A stretch of DNA of 12,881 nt from Acidimicrobiaceae bacterium (GCA_003156795.1 PMHU01000028.1:1-12881), one strand, 5' to 3'. Shown: positions 1 through 7,633, numbered from the stretch's first letter. The notes: a model not told the origin generated them from the sequence alone. Made by a program: numbers and translations.

Positions 1-6
1 AGCGTA

Positions 7-1320
7 ATGGCGGGGGCAGGTATCTGGGTTGGCTTGCTGGATCTGGATGGTTCTGAGCCTGTCCGCGGCGTGAGTGGTCCGCTCGGTGACGAGCATGGTA
101 TGGCCCGGGTATTGATCCGCGTGCATCATGCGCCGATCGGATACGTCCAGCTGCCCGCGGCGCCAGCGGAGAGCCTGACGGCGCGAGCCGCTAGCCTGGC
201 CGAGAGAACGCTGGCCGAGCCGCTGCGGGAGCATGAAGAACTTGATAAATCAGCTCTGAATGCGCAGACCTCAGCTGGCTGGCTGGCTGAGGTCTGCTGT
301 CCGCACCGGTTCGCCGCGTCTGGCGCGGGCGTGACGGTCATTGTCTGCACCCGGGACCGCACCGAAGGCCTGGGCGAATCCCTGCGTTCCATCCAGCAGG
401 TGAGCTACGAGCCACTCGAAATCCTCGTTGTCGATAACGCGCCGACCAGTGATGACACTCGTGAGCTCGTGACAGCCATGGCCGAGAATGACGCCCGGCT
501 GCATTACACCCGCGAGCCGGCTCCCGGCCTGTCCCGCGCCCGCAATCACGGTATCGCCCGCGCCCAGTACGACTTGGTCTGCTTCACCGACGATGACACC
601 CGGGTCGATCCTGGCTGGCTCTCAGCCGTCGCGGCCGGGTTCGCGGCCGATCCGGAGACGGTCTGCGTGACCGGCCTCGTGGCCACGAGTTCGCTGAACA
701 CCGGCGCGGAGCGGTTCTTCGACTCACGTTACTCGTGGGGAGAGGCCTTCGAGCCTCGCCGTTACGATCTCGCCACGCACCGTCATTCGTCGGTGCTTTA
801 CCCGTACAGCGCCGGGGTCTTCGGAACAGGTGCCAACTTCGCGTTCCGCCGCGACGCCGTAACCGACCTCGGCGGATTTGACCCGATACTGGGCGCGGGA
901 GGGCCTGGCCGAGGTGGCGAGGATCTCGACATATTCCTCCGCATCGTCCTGTCTGGCGGCCGGATCAGCTACCTGCCGTCGTCCCTGGTCTGGCACCAGC
1001 ATCGCTCGGACCTGGACGCACTGGGCGAGCAGATCTACTCCTACGGCCACGGGTTGGGCGCCTACCTGGCCAAGCACCTGATCAGCGGCCTGATGCCCGC
1101 CGTTCTCCTCAGCCGCGGTCTGCGCCAGGCAGGAGTGGTACTGGGCCGCACGCGACAGGCGTCGCGGGCCGGCCAGATGCGGGTAGGCGGCAGGCGGCTG
1201 GCGCTGGCCGAGGCGCGCGGAGTCCTGGCCGGTGTGCTGTGCTACCGCAGGGCCGCCCGCCGGCGTCCGGCGCTTACGGAAAGCCATGACCGCCAGCCCG
1301 TAAGCGTGGGCAAGGAATAA
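7..1320 (+). CDS. Family 2 glycosyltransferase (GT-A fold)
   Basis: Probably transfers a sugar from a nucleotide-sugar donor during synthesis of a surface polysaccharide or glycoconjugate; donor and acceptor cannot be read from the sequence. A roughly 100-residue N-terminal region (ARVLIRVHHAPIGYVQLP near residues 33-50) resembles the N-terminal extension of many actinomycete GT2 proteins. The GT-A domain begins at VTVIVCTRDR (109-118). DDD at 195-197 is the metal/nucleotide-binding DxD-type motif, and GGEDLD (303-308) supplies the usual acidic catalytic region, followed by WHQH at 329-332. There are no clear membrane helices, so it is likely cytosolic or peripheral. The reading frame is open to the window edge with no visible ribosome site, so the start could lie further upstream. 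The stop overlaps the next gene by one base, which indicates an operon. Family is confident; substrate is unknown. Confidence 0.9.
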   Translation: MAGAGIWVGLLDLDGSEPVRGVSGPLGDEHGMARVLIRVHHAPIGYVQLPAAPAESLTARAASLAERTLAEPLREHEELDKSALNAQTSAGWLAEVCCPHRFAASGAGVTVIVCTRDRTEGLGESLRSIQQVSYEPLEILVVDNAPTSDDTRELVTAMAENDARLHYTREPAPGLSRARNHGIARAQYDLVCFTDDDTRVDPGWLSAVAAGFAADPETVCVTGLVATSSLNTGAERFFDSRYSWGEAFEPRRYDLATHRHSSVLYPYSAGVFGTGANFAFRRDAVTDLGGFDPILGAGGPGRGGEDLDIFLRIVLSGGRISYLPSSLVWHQHRSDLDALGEQIYSYGHGLGAYLAKHLISGLMPAVLLSRGLRQAGVVLGRTRQASRAGQMRVGGRRLALAEARGVLAGVLCYRRAARRRPALTESHDRQPVSVGKE

Positions 1321-2348
1321 TGGCCACCAATGACCGGCCGGGTGTAAGCGTCGTCATCTGCGCCTACACCGAACGGCGATGGGACCAGACGCGCGCTGCG
1401 CTCGAATCCGCGTTGCGGCAAGAACCAGCGCCGGCCGAAGTACTGCTCGTGGTGGATCACAACGCCGAGTTGGCCGACCGCGCGCGCCTCGAATTCACGT
1501 CAGTATCCGTCCTGGAAAACGCGGGTACCCAGGGGCTCTCCGGAGCACGTAACACCGGGCTGAAGGCGGCAACGCAGCCCATCACCGCGTTCCTGGACGA
1601 CGATGCCGAAGCACGGCCAGGCTGGCTCGAGCATCTGGTAGCACCCTATTCGTCCCCGGACGTGGTGGCGACCGGCGGCAGCGTGTATCCCCGCTGGCCG
1701 GCGGCACGGCCGCCATGGCTCCCGGCCGAGTTTTACTGGGTCGTCGGCTGCAGCTACCGGGGACTGCCAGAAACCACCGGTCAGGTGCGGAATCCCATCG
1801 GCGCCAGTATGAGCATGCTGACTGATCTCGCGCTCGAGGTGGGCGGCTTCGATGAGTCGGTAGGGCGCGTGGGCGCCAATACGCGCGGCTGCGAAGAGAC
1901 TGAGTTGTCCATCCGGCTCACCGCGAGCAGGGCCGGGTCTGTCATCCTCTACGTTCCCGCCTCCGCTGTCGATCATCACGTCGCGCCCGAACGCCTGAGT
2001 CTTAATTACTTCGTGCGGCGCTGCTGGCACGAGGGCCTGTCCAAGGCCGACGTGGTCCGCCTGGCCGGCGCCGCCGCGGGATTGCAGCGCGAACGGCGTC
2101 AGACGGCCGTCGTGATTCCGGCGGCGCTCCTCCGCGAGGCGCGCGGCCTGGCCACCGGTCACGTCGGCGCGGCGGCACGAATATCTGCGACAATAGCAGG
2201 ACTGACAGCCGCCTCGGCTGGGTACTTCAGCGGCCGGACATCGCAGCGGATCCATCAGCGGCGCGACCGCCTTGATTCGCTCGTTGTCATCGCTTCGGCC
2301 CAGCAGCCGGGGGAACAGGTGCCTGGCATGGGACTCGGCGGCTCGTAG
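1320..2348 (+). CDS. Family 2 glycosyltransferase, second in operon
   Basis: A second GT2 enzyme of 342 residues, starting in a TAATG overlap with the upstream glycosyltransferase and so probably translationally coupled to it. The GT-A domain begins at the N-terminus (GVSVVICAYTERR, 8-20). The DxD-type motif is DDD at 93-95, and GCEETE (190-195) is the likely acidic catalytic segment. The central PPWLPAEFYWVVGCSYRGLP (131-150) and the RNPIGASMSM segment are shared with a recognisable actinomycete GT2 subgroup. It lacks the N-terminal extension of its neighbour, so it is a different subgroup rather than a recent duplicate. The C-terminal 100 residues are Ala/Arg-rich and weakly conserved. Its stop codon falls inside the first unit of a 17-bp tandem repeat, so the last residues may have been altered by repeat expansion. 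Substrate unknown. Confidence 0.9.
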   Translation: MATNDRPGVSVVICAYTERRWDQTRAALESALRQEPAPAEVLLVVDHNAELADRARLEFTSVSVLENAGTQGLSGARNTGLKAATQPITAFLDDDAEARPGWLEHLVAPYSSPDVVATGGSVYPRWPAARPPWLPAEFYWVVGCSYRGLPETTGQVRNPIGASMSMLTDLALEVGGFDESVGRVGANTRGCEETELSIRLTASRAGSVILYVPASAVDHHVAPERLSLNYFVRRCWHEGLSKADVVRLAGAAAGLQRERRQTAVVIPAALLREARGLATGHVGAAARISATIAGLTAASAGYFSGRTSQRIHQRRDRLDSLVVIASAQQPGEQVPGMGLGGS

Positions 2349-2390
2349 CCAATAGAGGCTCGTAGCCAGTAGAGGCTCGCAGCGAGTAAA
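2340..2390 (+). repeat. 17-bp tandem repeat, three units
   Basis: Three head-to-tail 17-bp units at 2340-2356, 2357-2373 and 2374-2390. Units 1 and 2 (GGCTCGTAGCCAATAGA and GGCTCGTAGCCAGTAGA) differ at one base; unit 3 (GGCTCGCAGCGAGTAAA) is more diverged. Unit 1 contains the TAG stop of the upstream glycosyltransferase, and the array ends just before the purine-rich stretch preceding the methyltransferase start. It therefore makes up most of the intergenic spacer. Confidence 0.85.
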
Positions 2391-2407
2391 GGTAGAGGTG
2401 TTGGGTG

Positions 2408-3475
2408 ATGGACCGGAGCATGGCTTTGGCGAGGACTCGGCGGGCCATTCCGCCGTGGGCGCAGAGGGTCGGGGCGAAGCTGCTCCCGCCTCCGCCGCCG
2501 CCGCTCCGGCAGGGGGTCCATCCGGACCCAGCTGACCCTGCGACCCCGCCCTTGGATCCGCAAAGCTGGCCGAAGGTGCAGCAGGAGGCGTTCGCCAGCG
2601 CGGAAATGGAGCAGTTTCGTGCCTGCCTCCGTCTGCCCGGGATACCCGAGGTCCGGGCCGCGGTGCTCGACGACCTGAGCAGCTATTCAGGGCTGCCCCC
2701 CGAGGAATGCGTTGAGCGGTCCCGGAACTGGGAATCGTGGAGCGTTGAGGAGTGGCTCGCCGCTGACCGATCCGGCCCGGACCGACTTACCAGCTTTTAC
2801 CGAACGACGGAGTCGTGGGCGTTCGACCTGCTGTGGTACGCCTACCTGCAGACCGAGGGCTACGGCTATCCGACCAGCGTCATGGCGCTTCGTGCCATCG
2901 CAGCCAAGGGCAACGGCCGAACGCATCTTGATTTTGGCTCCGGGGCCGGGGTGACCAGTCAGCTGTTCGCCCGGGCCGGGTACGAGACGACCCTCGCTGA
3001 CATTTCAACGTCGCTGCTGGACTTTGCCCGTCACCGAATCATCCGCCGGGGTGAGGCGGCCCAGTTCATCGACCTCAACGACGAGAAGCTTGACACCGGC
3101 CGGTACGACGTCATCACCGCGCTCGACACGCTCGCTCACGTTCCCGATCTTGCCGACGTTATGGCCGGCCTGCACGCCGCGCTCCGGCCGGGGGGGCGGC
3201 TAGTCACCAACTTCGATGTACGTCCCCCGTCGCCGGAGAATGCCTGGCACCTCTACGACGATGACCTCGACCTCCGGGCGACCGTACACCGTGCGGGCTT
3301 CATGCCGTCCGCCCGGTTCGGTAAGTACGTGGTCTATCGCCGCGTGGACCCAACAGAGGCAGCTCAGCGGCTCCGGGTACTGTCCGACCAACTCGTCCTC
3401 ACCAGCCGCCCCCGCCGTGTCATCCGCCGCCAGAGCCGGCGCTTGGCGGCCGCGCTCAGGCAGCAGGCCGGGTAG
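2408..3475 (+). CDS. Class I SAM-dependent methyltransferase
   Basis: Predicted to transfer a methyl group from S-adenosylmethionine, plausibly to a sugar or lipid product of the two upstream glycosyltransferases; this is inferred from gene order only. The Rossmann-type methyltransferase domain occupies the central and C-terminal part. Motif I is HLDFGSGAGV (about 173-182), the acidic motif II is LADIS near 198-202, DVITALDTLAHVPD (about 234-247) is motif IV-like, and LRPGGRL follows at about 259-265. About 165 residues precede motif I, an unusually long helical N-terminal extension with a six-proline run at about 27-32. The tail is very basic. The start is ATG 2408 with GGTAGAGG at 2391-2398 as ribosome site; GTG 2405 immediately before is the alternative. 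It ends 2 bp from the convergent TetR stop. Confidence 0.85.
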   Translation: MDRSMALARTRRAIPPWAQRVGAKLLPPPPPPLRQGVHPDPADPATPPLDPQSWPKVQQEAFASAEMEQFRACLRLPGIPEVRAAVLDDLSSYSGLPPEECVERSRNWESWSVEEWLAADRSGPDRLTSFYRTTESWAFDLLWYAYLQTEGYGYPTSVMALRAIAAKGNGRTHLDFGSGAGVTSQLFARAGYETTLADISTSLLDFARHRIIRRGEAAQFIDLNDEKLDTGRYDVITALDTLAHVPDLADVMAGLHAALRPGGRLVTNFDVRPPSPENAWHLYDDDLDLRATVHRAGFMPSARFGKYVVYRRVDPTEAAQRLRVLSDQLVLTSRPRRVIRRQSRRLAAALRQQAG

Positions 3476-3477
3476 CT

Positions 3478-4038
3478 TCATTCGAGGCTGGCCAGGAAGC
3501 TCTCGGCCGCGTCCTGGACCCGGTCCCGGTCACCGGTGGCGAGCAGGTCGAGCAGCAGCCCGCGGATCGTCGCGATCACCAGCGTGGCCGTGCGCGTCGC
3601 GGTCGCCGGGTCGGTGTCCGGCCCTTGCTCGTCGACCAGGGCGCTCATCCAGTCGGCCACGACCCGGTCCAGGAACCCCTCGAACTGCTGCGGCGCCTGG
3701 AGAGCGCGTCCGTAGACCGCGAAGAACAGCCGGAACTCCGGCCACTGCTGCGGGTCTGAGGTCCGCTGCCAGGCCGCCCGCGCCGCCATGGCCAGGTCGG
3801 GCTGCTGGCCAGCCCGGTCGCTGGTGGCCGCGCGGATGCGCTCCCGCAGGCGGCCGAGGATGGCCACGAGCATCTGTTCCTTGGTGCCGAAATGATGCAC
3901 CAGCGTCGTGGGCGAAACCCCGAGGGCAGCGGCGACGGGCCGCCACGACACCTCGGAGAACCCGTGCTCGACCGTGTAGTCGACCACCGCGTCGAGCAGC
4001 TCGGCCCGCCGCTGATGGTCGACGGGTCGCCCTGCCAT
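3478..4038 (-). CDS. TetR family transcriptional regulator
   Basis: A 186-residue one-component repressor. The N-terminal DNA-binding domain (about 9-55) has the TetR helix-turn-helix, with FSEVSWRPVAAALGVSPTTL followed by VHHFGTKEQML (47-57), the usual xYxHFxxKexL signature. The remaining roughly 130 residues form the helical ligand-binding and dimerisation region, which gives no ligand clue. GGAGG lies 5 bases upstream of the ATG (minus-strand complement of 4044-4048). It is transcribed away from the dehydrogenase gene, with a strong palindrome between the two, so autorepression plus control of the dehydrogenase is the likely role. Its 3' end converges on the methyltransferase with a 2-bp gap and no room for a separate terminator. 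Confidence 0.92.
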   Translation of the reverse strand: MAGRPVDHQRRAELLDAVVDYTVEHGFSEVSWRPVAAALGVSPTTLVHHFGTKEQMLVAILGRLRERIRAATSDRAGQQPDLAMAARAAWQRTSDPQQWPEFRLFFAVYGRALQAPQQFEGFLDRVVADWMSALVDEQGPDTDPATATRTATLVIATIRGLLLDLLATGDRDRVQDAAESFLASLE

Positions 4039-4085
4039 CGCTGCCTCCAGGTGCCAGTCCGGCTTGACTTAGCCTGCCATTTCAC

Positions 4086-4123
4086 GTACGACTGTACTAG
4101 AATCATTTCTAGTACGGATGTAC
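4086..4123. promoter_or_regulatory. Nested palindromic operator, TetR/SDR intergenic region
   Basis: A perfect inverted repeat with 9-bp arms, GTACTAGAA (4094-4102) and TTCTAGTAC (4107-4115), is separated by TCAT. It is flanked symmetrically by a further GTAC on each side (4086-4089 and 4120-4123), giving four GTAC boxes on one dyad axis. It lies between the divergent TetR and dehydrogenase starts. A plus-strand promoter candidate, TTGACT (4064-4069) with TACGAC (4087-4092) at 17-bp spacing, would place RNA polymerase on the palindrome; the -10 match is weak. Binding by the adjacent TetR is inferred from position. Confidence 0.75.
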
Positions 4124-4201
4124 AAAGAATAAGCGACTGACTTCAAGGGCCGCCCGGCGCGGATCCGCCCGGCCGGCGCCCCAACGTCTCGGAGGTTCCC
4201 C

Positions 4202-5137
4202 ATGCGTGTTTTCGTCACCGGAGCGTCGGGCTGGATCGGCCGCGGGCTCGTCCCCGAGCTGATCGCCGCCGGCCACGAGGTCACCGGGCTCGCCCGCTCC
4301 AATGCCGCGGCCCAGGCCCTGCGGGCCGCGGGGGCCCGGGTCCGCCCGGGATCGCTCGACGACCTCGGCGTCCTGCGCGACGCCGCCGCTGCCTCCGACG
4401 GCGTCGTGCACCTCGCGTTCAAGCACGACATCGCCTTCTCCGGCGACTTCGCCGGCGCCACCGCCGCCGACCGCGCGGCGATCGAGACCTTTGGCGAGGC
4501 CCTGGCCGGCACCGGCAAGCCGTTCGTCATCGCCTCCGGAATCCTCGGCGTGCTCGGGCTCCCGCCCGGGGTCGTCGCCACCGAGCGCGACGGGCTGGCG
4601 GCGGCCGACGGGGACCGCGAGGTCCCGATCAGCGGCGCCAACGATCGGATGGCCAACGCCCACTACGCGACGGCGCTGGCCAGCCGCGGGGTCCGCTCCT
4701 CGATCGTGCGGCTGCCGCCGGCCACGCACGGCAACGGCGACAACGGGTTCATCCCGGCCGCGATCGGCTTCGCCCGCCAGAAGGGTACCGCGGCCTACGT
4801 CGGCGACGGCTCCAACCGCTGGCCGTCGGTCCACCGCGACGACGCCGCGCGCCTGTTCCGCCTCGCACTCGAGGCCGGGCCGGCCGGCTCGGTGCTGCAC
4901 GCGGTCGGCGACGAGGGCGTGCCGATCCGCGAGGTCGCCGAGATCTTCGCCGCGCACCTGGGCGTTCCCGCGGTCTCCGTCACCCCCGAGCAGGCCGGCG
5001 AGTTCGTCGGCTTCCTCGGCAGGTTCTGGGGCTTCGACGGTCCCGCCTCGACTCAGATCACCCGCGACCTGCTCGGGTGGGAGCCGACCCGCCCGGGACT
5101 GATCGCCGACCTCAAGGAGGGCCACTACTTCGCCTGA
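4202..5137 (+). CDS. Atypical extended SDR, NAD(P)-dependent epimerase/dehydratase-like
   Basis: A Rossmann-fold nucleotide-binding protein of 311 residues. The cofactor loop TGASGWIG is at 6-13, and a following LARSN suggests NADP-type binding around residue 31. LDDLGVL and VVHLAF (about 70-90) are extended-SDR landmarks. The canonical catalytic YxxxK is not seen: the corresponding stretch reads NDRMANAHYATALASRG, and the Ser side has FVIASGILG. This matches the atypical SDR subgroup often annotated as 3-beta-hydroxysteroid dehydrogenase or NAD-dependent epimerase; the reaction cannot be assigned. GGAGG (4191-4195) sits 6 bases before the ATG. Expression is probably controlled by the divergent TetR. 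It converges on the efflux gene through a shared hairpin. Confidence 0.88.
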   Translation: MRVFVTGASGWIGRGLVPELIAAGHEVTGLARSNAAAQALRAAGARVRPGSLDDLGVLRDAAAASDGVVHLAFKHDIAFSGDFAGATAADRAAIETFGEALAGTGKPFVIASGILGVLGLPPGVVATERDGLAAADGDREVPISGANDRMANAHYATALASRGVRSSIVRLPPATHGNGDNGFIPAAIGFARQKGTAAYVGDGSNRWPSVHRDDAARLFRLALEAGPAGSVLHAVGDEGVPIREVAEIFAAHLGVPAVSVTPEQAGEFVGFLGRFWGFDGPASTQITRDLLGWEPTRPGLIADLKEGHYFA

Positions 5138-5168
5138 GCGCCCCGGCCTGCCAGGAAAGCCGGGACGC
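5138..5168. terminator. Bidirectional hairpin terminator candidate
   Basis: CCCGGC (5142-5147) pairs with GCCGGG (5159-5164). After one mismatch, GCG (5138-5140) pairs with CGC (5166-5168), giving a 9-of-10 bp stem with an 11-base loop. It starts immediately after the dehydrogenase stop and lies 14 bp from the stop of the convergent exporter. It has no U-tract, which is common in GC-rich actinomycetes. Confidence 0.6.
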
Positions 5169-5182
5169 CGGTGCGAGCGCGC

Positions 5183-6754
5183 CTACTCCGTAACGTACGC
5201 CAGCCGCGACTGCTGGCCCTGCTGGCCCTGCTCGCCCTGCTCGGCGGGCTGGCGGATCTTCGTCGGCCGGGAGAGCAAGGTGCCGACGCTGATCGCGGCG
5301 AGGATGGCGGCGCCGGCGGCGTACAGGAGCCCGGTGTGGATGCCGTCGACGAATGCCGTGCGGGCGTGGACGCCGACCGGCCCGCCCGTGTGGATGGCGA
5401 TGGCGAAGGACTGCTGAGCCTTGGTCATCAGCGGAGCGGGAACGCCGCGGAGCTGCAGGCTGGAGCGGTAGACGGCGGTGACGATGCTGCCAATGACGGC
5501 GGTACCGAGTGCGCCGCCGACCTCCCGGGACAGGTCGTTCAGCGCGGAGCCCACCCCTTGCTGGGACTGGGGCAGCGCCTCGGTGATCGCCGCCGTGGCG
5601 GGAGTCATGGCCGCTCCCATGCCAATGCCGAGAGGGATGAGGCCGGCCAGCATCAGCAGGTAGGGCGTGCCGGTCCCGACGCGGGAGATGATCGCGAGCC
5701 CGATGGCCACCAGAACGAGCCCGGTGACGCACACGGCGCGGGCACCGAAACGGGACGCCAGGGTCGAGGTGACGCGCGACGTCGGCATCATCGCTGCCGT
5801 CAGGGGAAGTACCGCGAGCGCGGCGAGCAGCGGACTGTAGCCGCGAACGCCCTGCAGGTACTGCAGGGAGACGAAGGTGAACCCGAAGAAGGCGAAGAAC
5901 TGGATGAGGATCGACAGGCTGCCGGCCGCGAGCTTGGCGTTGGAGAACAGGCGCGGGTCCAGCAGGGGGTAGCGCTGGCGGCGCTCGAAGAGCACGAAGG
6001 CGGCCAGCGCGGCCAGGCCGGCCGCCACGCCGCCGAGGGTGCGAGCGCTGATCCAGCCGGCGTCGGGAGCTTCGATGATGCTGAAGACGAGGGCGACCAG
6101 CCCGATCGTGGCCAGCAGCGCGCCGCCCTTGTCGACCGGCGGCGCATCCGGCGCAGCGGACTCCGGGACGAAGCGGACGGTGCCCGCGATGGCGACGGCG
6201 GCGAGGACCACGTTGATGGCGAACGCGGCCCGCCAGGAGAACCACTCCAACAGGACCCCGGTGCACAGCAGCCCGAGCACCGCGCTTCCCCCGGCCACGC
6301 CGGCCCAGACGCCGACCGCCCGGGTGCGCTCGGCGGGAGGGAACGTGCCGGTGATCGTGGACAGCGTGGCCGGCATCACCAGCGCGGCGCCCAGGCCGAT
6401 CAGGCCGCGCAGGACGATGAGGGCGTTCGCGGAGGAGACCGCCATCGCCGCCGCCGAGGCGGCCCCAAAGACGACAAGCCCGGCGAGCAGTGCCCGGCGG
6501 CGGCCGTAGCGGTCGCCGAGAGCGCCGGAGGGCAGCAGCAAGACGGCGAAGACCAGCAAGTACGCGTCGATGATCCACTCGAGCTGGGTCTGGCTGGCGT
6601 GCGTGCTGCGGACCAGGCCTGGGATCGCGACGTTCAGCGACGCCATCGCCGCCGCTACCGCTCCGAGGGCGATACAGACGACAGCGGTGACGATCGTGTT
6701 GCCGGCCTGCCGGCTCCCGGCCTGCCGGCTCCTGGTCCGTACTTCACTGGGCAT
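5183..6754 (-). CDS. MFS multidrug exporter, DHA2 (14-TM, EmrB/QacA-like)
   Basis: A proton-driven inner-membrane exporter of 523 residues, the normal length for DHA2 transporters. TM1 spans about 21-45 and carries LNVAIPGL, typical of this family. Motif A is GALGDRYGRRR (77-87). The motif C region is GVWAGVAGGSAVLG (about 147-160), followed by FSWRAAFAINV. Hydrophobic segments continue to about residue 500, consistent with 14 helices, and a long loop near 415-465 precedes the last helix. The C-terminal tail is Gln/Gly-rich (QPAEQGEQGQQGQQ). AGGAGG (complement of 6761-6766) lies 6 bases before the ATG. The cytosolic N-terminus holds a 5-residue in-frame duplication. It is divergent from a TetR gene, the classic arrangement for drug-inducible efflux; the substrate is unknown. 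Confidence 0.93.
   Translation of the reverse strand: MPSEVRTRSRQAGSRQAGNTIVTAVVCIALGAVAAAMASLNVAIPGLVRSTHASQTQLEWIIDAYLLVFAVLLLPSGALGDRYGRRRALLAGLVVFGAASAAAMAVSSANALIVLRGLIGLGAALVMPATLSTITGTFPPAERTRAVGVWAGVAGGSAVLGLLCTGVLLEWFSWRAAFAINVVLAAVAIAGTVRFVPESAAPDAPPVDKGGALLATIGLVALVFSIIEAPDAGWISARTLGGVAAGLAALAAFVLFERRQRYPLLDPRLFSNAKLAAGSLSILIQFFAFFGFTFVSLQYLQGVRGYSPLLAALAVLPLTAAMMPTSRVTSTLASRFGARAVCVTGLVLVAIGLAIISRVGTGTPYLLMLAGLIPLGIGMGAAMTPATAAITEALPQSQQGVGSALNDLSREVGGALGTAVIGSIVTAVYRSSLQLRGVPAPLMTKAQQSFAIAIHTGGPVGVHARTAFVDGIHTGLLYAAGAAILAAISVGTLLSRPTKIRQPAEQGEQGQQGQQSRLAYVTE
6702..6731 (-). repeat. 15-bp perfect tandem duplication inside the exporter
   Basis: CCGGCCTGCCGGCTC occurs twice in tandem (6702-6716, 6717-6731). 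It encodes an in-frame repeat (RQAGSRQAG) in the cytosolic N-terminal tail before the first membrane helix, so it is probably neutral. Confidence 0.8.
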
Positions 6755-6770
6755 GATCTGCCTCCTAAAC

Positions 6771-6834
6771 GAAGGAATGTTCTTTTTAGAATAGCGATGG
6801 CCACGCCCAAGCTGTCAAGAGGAAACGTTCCTTC
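6771..6834. promoter_or_regulatory. Operator half-sites between exporter and TetR
   Basis: GAAGGAATGTTC (6771-6782) and AAACGTTCCTTC (6823-6834) are inverted with respect to each other: 10 of 12 positions match, including a perfect GAAGGAA/TTCCTTC. One arm covers the predicted exporter transcription start, the other lies in the -35 area of the TetR gene. The pair may be two binding sites or one looped operator. Assignment to the adjacent TetR is inferred from position. Confidence 0.6.
6788..6818 (-). promoter_or_regulatory. Promoter candidate for the DHA2 exporter
   Basis: On the minus strand a perfect -35 TTGACA (complement of 6813-6818) is followed after 19 bp by TATTCT (complement of 6788-6793). 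The spacer is long. The predicted transcription start, near 6781, falls on the left arm of the inverted repeat, a position suited to repression. Confidence 0.5.
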
Positions 6835-6846
6835 TTTTTGCGTGGT

Positions 6847-6852
6847 AGGGTC
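6847..6852 (+). promoter_or_regulatory. -10 element of an apparently leaderless TetR transcript
   Basis: TAGGGT ends 5 bases before the ATG at 6858, the spacing expected if transcription starts at the A of the start codon. No convincing Shine-Dalgarno sequence precedes the ATG. Leaderless TetR genes of this form are common in actinomycetes. Confidence 0.45.
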
Positions 6853-6857
6853 GCGTC

Positions 6858-7505
6858 ATGCCCCGGATCACCGACGAGCGCCGCGAGGCCCGGCGCGAGC
6901 AGGTCCTCGAGGCGGCCCGCGCCTGCCTCCAGGAGCACGGACTCGAAGCCGTGTCGATGGAGATGATCATCGCCCGTTCCGGCCTGTCGACCGGCGCCGT
7001 CTACGGCTACTTCAAGGGCAAGGACGAGATCATCAGCGCTGTCGTGACCGAAGGAACGGCCGCCATGGGCCGGCAGCTCGTCCCGATCCTGACGAACCCC
7101 GAGCCGCCGCCGCTTCCCGAGCTCATCGGGCAGCTACTGCGCACCATCGTGGACTTCGGCCAGCACAAGCGCGACGGCATCGACCGCTTGCTCGTCTCCC
7201 TGCACGGCTGGAGCCACTCCCAAAGCGATCCCGAGCTCAAGGCGGTCACCCGGGCCTCCTATTCCGGTCTGCGCAAACTGTTCGCCGACGCGGTCAGACG
7301 ATCGCAAGCGTCAGGGACGGTCGACGCCACGGCAGAACCGGAGGCGATGGCCGAGCTGCTGACGTCGATCACCCTAGGGTTCGTAGCCCAGCGAGCACTG
7401 GCCGGATCGGCCCACGTCGCCGCCCACGTCGCCGCTTTGGAGACACTTAGTCACGTGTCGTCCGCCGACACCATGCGCCGACCCTTCAGTCGGAGTGATG
7501 TGTAG
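6858..7505 (+). CDS. TetR family regulator of the adjacent exporter
   Basis: A 215-residue TetR repressor. The helix-turn-helix domain covers about 12-60: LEAVSMEMIIARSGLSTGAVYGYF followed by KGKDEII, a textbook TetR recognition helix. The C-terminal region is helical and predicted to bind the inducer, often a substrate of the regulated pump. A short HVAAHVAA repeat from a 12-bp tandem duplication occurs near the C-terminus, before a non-conserved tail. It is divergent from the DHA2 exporter with operator-like half-sites between, so local repression of the pump and itself is the natural reading. The ATG has no ribosome site and looks leaderless. Confidence 0.92.
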   Translation: MPRITDERREARREQVLEAARACLQEHGLEAVSMEMIIARSGLSTGAVYGYFKGKDEIISAVVTEGTAAMGRQLVPILTNPEPPPLPELIGQLLRTIVDFGQHKRDGIDRLLVSLHGWSHSQSDPELKAVTRASYSGLRKLFADAVRRSQASGTVDATAEPEAMAELLTSITLGFVAQRALAGSAHVAAHVAALETLSHVSSADTMRRPFSRSDV

Positions 7506-7591
7506 TCGTCGTGGTGTTCCAAAGCGCTGGGGCTGGCGCACCGATGGGGTAGGAGCGCGTCGCCGAGGTCTGTCCAGGATGCCTCCAGAAG

Positions 7592-7616
7592 GCACGAGAT
7601 CGAGGACTTCTCGTGC
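7592..7616 (+). terminator. Hairpin terminator candidate after TetR
   Basis: A perfect 8-bp stem, GCACGAGA (7592-7599) with TCTCGTGC (7609-7616), has a 9-base loop and is followed by TAATTCT. It lies 87 bp after the TetR stop, at the left border of the repeat-rich spacer. Confidence 0.45.
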
Positions 7617-7633
7617 TAATTCTCCCTGTTTGG

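Noticed and set aside
3216..4067. Long plus-strand open frame opposite the first TetR gene
   Set aside because: Arg/Pro/Ser-rich product with no recognisable motif, typical of antisense frames in GC-rich DNA; the minus-strand TetR has full family motifs, a ribosome site and an operator.
4109..5125. Minus-strand open frame opposite the SDR gene
   Set aside because: Gly/Asp/Arg-rich shadow with no domain pattern; the plus-strand frame carries the SDR motifs.
5171..7450. 759-codon plus-strand open frame across the exporter and into the TetR gene
   Set aside because: Low-complexity Gly/Asp/Arg-rich product; it runs antisense to a clear DHA2 transporter and overlaps the TetR gene in a different frame.
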